Source: Melioribacteraceae bacterium
Lineage (GTDB): Bacteria > Bacteroidota > Ignavibacteria > Ignavibacteriales > Melioribacteraceae
Length of the DNA: 18,112 nt
Direction of reading: 5' to 3'
NCBI GenBank assembly: GCA_015486905.1
Contig: WFQV01000301.1
Location: forward strand, 1 to 18,112
The notes under the pieces are model-generated. The model saw only the letters and a list, made by a program, of their open reading frames with translations, had not been told where the DNA came from and did not search any database. This document shows, one piece after another, positions 13,546 to 18,112 of the stretch (the first letter of the stretch is position 1; every line of letters begins with the position of its first letter). The position numbers and the translations under genes are program-made.

Positions 13546-13657
13546 AAATATTTGACTTAAATCACAATGCAAAATAAAGACAATAAAAAATTTGACTTAA
13601 GTTAAAAATTTTCAGATTTTAGAAAAATGGATATTAACATTAATAAAAGGAGCAAAA

Positions 13658-16519
13658 ATGAAACGTTTTTCAGTTGTTTTTCTTTCTCTTCTCTTTTCGT
13701 TTTCAGTTGTTAAATCTCAGGTTATTTTAAAAAGCGGAAAAGATTATATTTTCGGCGACAGGATTGTCGTAAAGTTTAAAAATGCCACACTGGCAAAATC
13801 GGCTTTGACGAACACTACTCTTTCGAAAGCATTAAAGTCTTTCGGAATAACATCGATTGAAAAAAGGTTTAAGCTGCGGGAAAGACTGGACAAAAATTCG
13901 GGGGGTGGACTCGAAAACATAATGACGTTGAAATATTCTTCGCCAATCAATCCGATTTACTTATCCCGTAAAATTTCAAAACTGCCGGGGGTTGAATGGG
14001 CGGAACCTTATTATTTAAGTCAAATAATGTACGTACCGAACGACCCCCGTTACGGTGAACAGTGGTGGATGAGAGTAATTAAAGCTCCTCAGGCTTGGGA
14101 TGTTACCAAGGGCGATACAAGCATTGTGATTGGAATTGTCGACACAGGTGTGGATTGGAACCATTCCGACCTTGCTGCAAACATTTGGACTAACTGGGGT
14201 GAAATACCAAACAACGGCATAGACGACGACAACAACGGTTACATTGATGATGTTCACGGTTGGGACTTCGGCGGATTAGCTGGAACACCGGATAACGACC
14301 CGCACGAAGACGAGCCCGACCACGGCACTCACGTTGCCGGAATAGCAAGCGCTGTTACGGATAATGGTATCGGAATTGCGTCAATCGGATTTAAATGTAA
14401 AATAATGCCTGTTAAAACTTCGAGAAATGACTTTCGTGATAACTACGGCAACCCATTTATTGTTTACGGTTACCAAGGAATCATATACGCCGTGGAAAAC
14501 GGTGCCAAAGTAATAAATATAAGCTGGGGAAGCTATAGTTATTCGAACGCAGAAAAGGAAGTTATTGATTATGCAGTAGCACACGGTGTCCTCGTTGTGG
14601 GCGCAGCAGGCAACGAAACTAATCCCGAAAGTATCTATCCAGGTGCTTACAAAGGTGCTCTCTCTGTGGGAGCAGTTGGCTCTCAGGATAAGATAGCTTA
14701 CTTTTCAAATTACGGCAAACGTGTGGATGTTTTTGCACCTGGCGTTAGCATTTTAAGCACTTGGCAGCATGACAGTTACACTGATGCTCTAAGCGGAACA
14801 TCAATGGCTGCTCCCTTTGTTGCCGGGCTTGCAGGATTGGTGTTCAGCCAGTTCCCCAATTATTCTCCCCAGCAAGTTGCCCAACAAATTAGAGTAACTG
14901 CAGACGATATTTACAGTAAGAACGATGTAAGCTATTCTTACCTTTTGGGACACGGAAGAATAAATGCCTATGCTGCCGTTTCCACAGATTCCGCCAAAGC
15001 TGTTCGAATAGAAAAAACGGACTTCGTTGACGAAAGTAACGGCAACGGTGTTTTGGAGCCTAACGAAAAGGTTGGAATTAAAATAAAATTTAAAAATATT
15101 TTGAACGCAACAAGTTCTCTCAAAATAAAACTTGTTTCCAAAAGCGAATGTGCGCAAGTTCAAAATGGAGATTTAGATGTCGGCTCAATAGGTGAAGGGG
15201 AGGAATTCGATAATTATTCGCAAGAGTTTCTTATTAAACTTTCGTCTAACGTTCCTCAAAATTACGAAGTACCTTTGCTGCTTAAATATTCAGACAACGG
15301 CTACGATGACTTTGAGTGGGTAAGCGTTCTCGTTAACCCGACCTATATGACACAAAGTGTAAATAATATTACTTTGACTTTTACAAGTAAAGGAACATTA
15401 GGTTACAACGACTACCCCAACAATTCGCAGGGTGATGGCTTTGAATACAAGGATAGTCAGAATCTGCTTTTCGAAGGTGCACTGATGTACGGTACAAGCT
15501 CCACGATGTTAGACGACGCAGCACGCGATGTTTCCGGCAATAGACAAGACAACGACTTTACTATGGTAAAACCATTTACTCTTAATTCCCCTGGTAGTCT
15601 TGCCGACGTACAAGGGCAGACAATATTTAACGATTTTAATGCAACCGGAACAAGTTTGAAAATTAAAACAACGATGAACACTTTCTCCTTTGCCGATAAA
15701 GATAAAAGCAATTTTATTATTGTTCAGTACATTTTTGAAAATTCAACCGCTGAGGACATTACGAATTTCAGATGCGGCTTATTTATGGATTGGGACATCG
15801 ACGGCAATACGTACGACGATAACGTAGTGGATTTCGACACGCAAGGCGGCTTCGGTTATGCTTACAGCTCATCAAAAAAGATGACCGATGCTTACTTAGG
15901 CTGTGCTTTGATTTCCAAGGGGACTTACAATTTTTACGCAATTCAGAACGACGGTAAGGACGGTGGAATAAATGTTTACGACGGATTTTCCGACAGTGAG
16001 AAATGGCTTACACTTTCGAACGGAACAACAAAATCAAAGGCTGGTCCGCAGGACATCTCTTACGTTGCCGGAGCGGGTCCCTACACCATTCACGCCAATC
16101 ACAGTATAACCGTAGCTTTCGCTATTGCCGGAGCGGAATCTGTTGACAGCCTTCGCATTGCGGTAGAAGCTGCGAAAGCAATTTACGATTCTACTTTAAC
16201 GGAAGTGAAGAACGAAGGAGGCAAGGGAATGCCCCATAAATTTGCTTTGTTACAGAATTACCCGAACCCCTTTGGCGGTGCGGTTTCCGCAGGCAACCCT
16301 TCGACCGTAATCAAATATCAATTGGCGAAGCCCTCACCGGTCAAGCTCTCCGTTTACGACATCCTTGGCAGGAAGGTGAGAACATTGTTCAGCGGTTTCC
16401 AAACAAGCGGTTACCACAGTGTCAATTTTAATTCGTTGAATTTATCTTCCGGAGTTTACTTCTACAAATTGAAAGCCGGTAACTTTACAGCAATCAAGAA
16501 GATGATTTTGTTGCGGTAA
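13658..16519 (+). CDS. S8 subtilisin-like protease with T9SS sorting domain
   Basis: A 953-residue secreted protease; the ATG is preceded by AAAGGAGC. A signal peptide (1-21, ending KSQ) is followed by an inhibitor-like propeptide (about 30-115; RIVVKFKN, LPGVEWAEPYY). The catalytic domain (about 140-450) has canonical motifs: Asp162 in VDTGVD, His222 in DHGTHVAG, Asn319 in AAGNET and Ser382 in SGTSMAAP. An acidic DDDNNGYIDD loop (189-198) looks like a Ca2+-binding insert. Residues 450-560 form an Ig/CARDB-like beta module (VLEPNEKVGIKIKFKN). Residues 565-860 form a further beta-rich region seen with no family I can name. The last 90 residues are a T9SS type A domain. Its NYPNPF-NPST motif is interrupted in frame by GGAVSAG (873-879), encoded by a 21-bp insert carrying a small hairpin. 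The protein is likely exported by T9SS and acts outside the cell. The aminotransferase follows after a terminator. Confidence 0.95.
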   Translation: MKRFSVVFLSLLFSFSVVKSQVILKSGKDYIFGDRIVVKFKNATLAKSALTNTTLSKALKSFGITSIEKRFKLRERLDKNSGGGLENIMTLKYSSPINPIYLSRKISKLPGVEWAEPYYLSQIMYVPNDPRYGEQWWMRVIKAPQAWDVTKGDTSIVIGIVDTGVDWNHSDLAANIWTNWGEIPNNGIDDDNNGYIDDVHGWDFGGLAGTPDNDPHEDEPDHGTHVAGIASAVTDNGIGIASIGFKCKIMPVKTSRNDFRDNYGNPFIVYGYQGIIYAVENGAKVINISWGSYSYSNAEKEVIDYAVAHGVLVVGAAGNETNPESIYPGAYKGALSVGAVGSQDKIAYFSNYGKRVDVFAPGVSILSTWQHDSYTDALSGTSMAAPFVAGLAGLVFSQFPNYSPQQVAQQIRVTADDIYSKNDVSYSYLLGHGRINAYAAVSTDSAKAVRIEKTDFVDESNGNGVLEPNEKVGIKIKFKNILNATSSLKIKLVSKSECAQVQNGDLDVGSIGEGEEFDNYSQEFLIKLSSNVPQNYEVPLLLKYSDNGYDDFEWVSVLVNPTYMTQSVNNITLTFTSKGTLGYNDYPNNSQGDGFEYKDSQNLLFEGALMYGTSSTMLDDAARDVSGNRQDNDFTMVKPFTLNSPGSLADVQGQTIFNDFNATGTSLKIKTTMNTFSFADKDKSNFIIVQYIFENSTAEDITNFRCGLFMDWDIDGNTYDDNVVDFDTQGGFGYAYSSSKKMTDAYLGCALISKGTYNFYAIQNDGKDGGINVYDGFSDSEKWLTLSNGTTKSKAGPQDISYVAGAGPYTIHANHSITVAFAIAGAESVDSLRIAVEAAKAIYDSTLTEVKNEGGKGMPHKFALLQNYPNPFGGAVSAGNPSTVIKYQLAKPSPVKLSVYDILGRKVRTLFSGFQTSGYHSVNFNSLNLSSGVYFYKLKAGNFTAIKKMILLR
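16274..16294 (+). repeat. 21-bp palindrome-containing in-frame insert in the T9SS motif
   Basis: Encodes GGAVSAG between Phe872 and Asn880. The core TGCGG (16279-16283), TTT, CCGCA (16287-16291) is a perfect hairpin. The two other T9SS domains in this window have no residues at this point (NYPNPFNPTT). Confidence 0.6.
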
Positions 16520-16542
16520 GTTCGGCACAAATATATTTTACT

Positions 16543-16583
16543 AAGACGCATTTCGATGTTAAATTTCGGGGTGCGTCTTTTTC
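16543..16583 (+). terminator. intrinsic terminator after the second subtilase
   Basis: AAGACGCA (16543-16550) and TGCGTCTT (16572-16579) form a perfect 8-bp stem with a 21-nt loop and run into TTTTTC. It separates the protease from the aminotransferase 26 nt further on. Confidence 0.75.
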
Positions 16584-16608
16584 ATTTAAACAAAACATCG
16601 GAGGCTTA

Positions 16609-17799
16609 ATGTTAGCCGGAAGAATCAGTAAAATAGAAACTTCTCAAACAATGCAGGTTGCGGCTAAGGCTAAGGAGCTTCAGGCAAAGGGTTTTAATGT
16701 TGTGGATTTAAGCGTTGGCGAGCCGGATTTCCCCACTCCCGAAAATGTTAAAAACGCCGGGATAAAAGCAATTGAAAATAATTTTACAAAATACACTGTT
16801 AACGTGGGCCTGCCGGAGCTGCGACAGGCTATTGCAAACAAATTAAAGCGAGACAATAGACTCGACTATTCACCCTCTCAAATAATAGTTTCTAACGGCG
16901 CAAAGCAAAGCCTATTCAATGCTGTGTTTTCCCTCGTTAACCCCGGCGACGAAGTTATTATTCCCGCACCTTATTGGGTTTCCTACCCGAATATGGTTGC
17001 TCTCGCGGGGGGTAAAAATGTTTTTGTTCCTGCAAAAGAATCAGACGGATTTAAAATAACAATAGATTCACTTAAAAATAACATTAGCGCTAAAACCAAA
17101 TTATTAATTTTGTGTAATCCCTCCAATCCTACGGGGGCAGTGTATTCTAAAGACGAGCTCGCTCAAATAGCTGATATTATTGAGGAAAACAATATTTTCG
17201 TAATTGCGGATGATATTTACGAAAAATTAGTTTACGACGGCTTTGAGTTTGCAAGTTTTGCTTCTCTGAAAGAGAGCTTGAAAGAAAGAACAATTGTTGT
17301 AAACGGTGTCTCCAAAGCCTTTTCTATGACCGGCTGGCGCTTGGGTTACGCTGCCGGACCGAAGGAAGTAATATCCGCAATGGCGAAAATTCAAAGCCAC
17401 AGCACTTCCAACGCTTCCAGCATTTCACAAAAGGCGGCTTTGGAAGCCCTTAGCTCCACTCAGGAAGAAGTTGAAAGAATGAGAAAGGAGTTCCAAAACA
17501 GAAGAAATTTAATTTTCGAAGGAATTAATAATATTGAAGGACTGTCCGCCGGAATGCCGCAAGGAGCTTTTTATTTGTTTGCAAACGTTCAAAAATTATT
17601 TGGAAAGCAGTCTGGGAATTTTCAAATAAACAGCTCGCTCGATTTTTCTCTTTATCTTCTCGAAGAAGCTAAAGTTGCTATTGTACCCGGCATTGCTTTC
17701 GGAATGGAAGGCTACATTAGAATTTCCTACGCCGCTTCTACGGAAACTTTGAAGGAAGGAATTGAACGAATTAAAAAAGCAGTAGAAAGATTGAGGTAA
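16609..17799 (+). CDS. aspC: class I PLP aminotransferase, aspartate aminotransferase (Ib-like)
   Basis: A 396-residue cytoplasmic enzyme of normal length for bacterial subgroup Ib aspartate aminotransferases. The ATG at 16609 follows GGAGG (16600-16604). Visible motifs are SVGEPDFPTP (35-44), YTVNVGLPELRQAI (62-75), SNGAKQ (95-100), PAPYWVSYP (119-127) and CNPSNPTG (169-176, with the PLP-contacting Asn173). Further on are ADDIYEKLVYDG (200-211), VSKAFSMTGWRLGYAAGP (234-251, with Schiff-base Lys236 and Arg244 for PLP phosphate) and RISYAAS with Arg371 for the substrate alpha-carboxylate. It transfers the amino group between aspartate and 2-oxoglutarate. Related enzymes of this subgroup also act on prephenate or other amino acids, so the substrate is not proven. 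The gene is probably transcribed on its own from a short promoter region or by read-through of the preceding terminator. The symbol is by family. Confidence 0.9.
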   Translation: MLAGRISKIETSQTMQVAAKAKELQAKGFNVVDLSVGEPDFPTPENVKNAGIKAIENNFTKYTVNVGLPELRQAIANKLKRDNRLDYSPSQIIVSNGAKQSLFNAVFSLVNPGDEVIIPAPYWVSYPNMVALAGGKNVFVPAKESDGFKITIDSLKNNISAKTKLLILCNPSNPTGAVYSKDELAQIADIIEENNIFVIADDIYEKLVYDGFEFASFASLKESLKERTIVVNGVSKAFSMTGWRLGYAAGPKEVISAMAKIQSHSTSNASSISQKAALEALSSTQEEVERMRKEFQNRRNLIFEGINNIEGLSAGMPQGAFYLFANVQKLFGKQSGNFQINSSLDFSLYLLEEAKVAIVPGIAFGMEGYIRISYAASTETLKEGIERIKKAVERLR

Positions 17800-17821
17800 A
17801 CTTCAACAAACTAAATTAAAA

Positions 17822-17850
17822 GTACAGGTTTAAAATCGGTGGCAAAAAGA
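17822..17850 (+). repeat. 28-bp dispersed motif, copy H
   Basis: GTACAGGTTTAAAATC followed by GGTGGCAAAAAGA, 22 nt after the aminotransferase stop. It is the copy closest to the consensus. Confidence 0.8.
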
Positions 17851-17917
17851 AATAATAAATATTTCAAGACAAAATATTTGACTCCAGAGTCTTATTAAAA
17901 ATTAGAAGGAATAAATT

Positions 17918-18092
17918 CAACTGCTACCGCAGTTGCTTATTTGTATTTTATCTTTTTTCCCCGAATTCCATTCGGGGTTATTATGATTTCAACTGCTTCG
18001 CAGTTTATTTTTCTTGAAATTATTCAAATAGATATTTAGTACAAAGAAGCGCGAAGCGCTTCAATTTCAATAACTGCGGGCGAAACCCGCAG
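17918..18092. repeat. array of five short perfect hairpins
   Basis: CAACTGC/GCAGTTG (17918-17935, loop 4), CCCCGAAT/ATTCGGGG (17959-17977, loop 3), AACTGC/GCAGTT (17991-18005, loop 3), GAAGCGC/GCGCTTC (18046-18062, loop 3) and CTGCGGG/CCCGCAG (18074-18092, loop 5). An 8-bp inverted pair, TTGAAATT (18014-18021) and AATTTCAA (18063-18070), encloses the fourth. The word AACTGC starts three of them. No coding frame explains this. The first is followed by T-rich sequence and could serve as terminator for the aminotransferase. Confidence 0.7.
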
Positions 18093-18112
18093 AAAAGAAC
18101 AACGCTTAAAAG

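Larger units (their letters stand above)
12663..13657. other. 1-kb intergenic region with repeats and an orphan structured element
   Basis: Between the divergent starts of nfu and the second subtilase there is no credible gene. It holds three copies of the 28-bp motif, a long hairpin and terminator, the second GC palindrome, the second 150-bp element and the second pyrimidine-rich repeat. A direct repeat TTTGACTTAA occurs at 13551-13560 and 13591-13600, possibly part of the subtilase promoter region. Confidence 0.7.

Noticed and set aside
17918..18092. Hairpin array considered as a CRISPR or integron attachment array
   Set aside because: The repeats are palindromes of different sequence and irregular spacing. 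There are no identical direct repeats with uniform spacers and no cas or integrase gene in the window.

Overview
The window looks like chromosomal DNA from a Bacteroidota/Ignavibacteriota-type (FCB group) bacterium. Three proteins end in a type IX secretion (T9SS) type A sorting domain of the NYPNPFNP class. The DNA is AT-rich and several secreted-protein signal peptides end in a Gln at the cleavage region. Two upstream regions carry a TAnnTTTG-like promoter box. No phage, plasmid, CRISPR, rRNA or tRNA signature was seen. Taxonomy is inferred from these features only.

Layout. Positions 1-2765 (+) hold the C-terminal part of a kelch-like T9SS cargo protein and a divergent S8 subtilase with FN3-like and T9SS domains; this end looks more AT-rich than the rest. 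Positions 3179-5755 (-) encode a two-domain M16 zinc peptidase, possibly followed by a decayed small gene. Positions 6759-9857 (+) encode a large VPS10/sortilin-like beta-propeller with about eleven Asp-box motifs. Positions 10267-10431 (+) encode an overlooked 54-residue basic protein resembling DUF4295. Positions 10760-12103 (+) encode a KamA-family radical SAM/PLP aminomutase-like enzyme, convergent with an Nfu-type Fe-S carrier (12114-12662, -). Positions 13658-16519 (+) encode a canonical S8 subtilase with a T9SS domain, followed by a class I aminotransferase (16609-17799, +).

How the genes relate. Most products are exported: two T9SS-anchored proteases or protease-like proteins, a kelch-like surface protein, an exported M16 peptidase and an exported propeller. 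This suits a particle- or protein-degrading lifestyle. The remaining genes are metabolic. Nfu could in principle supply Fe-S clusters to the radical SAM enzyme next door, but the adjacency is convergent and only suggestive.

The most unusual content is in the long intergenic regions (about 0.3-1 kb each). They contain at least eight copies of a roughly 28-bp motif in both orientations, two diverged copies of a roughly 150-bp structured element conserved at nucleotide but not protein level, and two copies of a GC-rich CCTGCCTGCCGG palindrome. They also hold an 8-bp tandem repeat, a pyrimidine-rich repeat pair, an orphan long hairpin followed by a strong terminator, and a run of five tight hairpins at the right edge. 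One palindrome-containing 21-bp insert splits the conserved T9SS motif of the second subtilase in frame, suggesting that small palindromic elements also enter genes.
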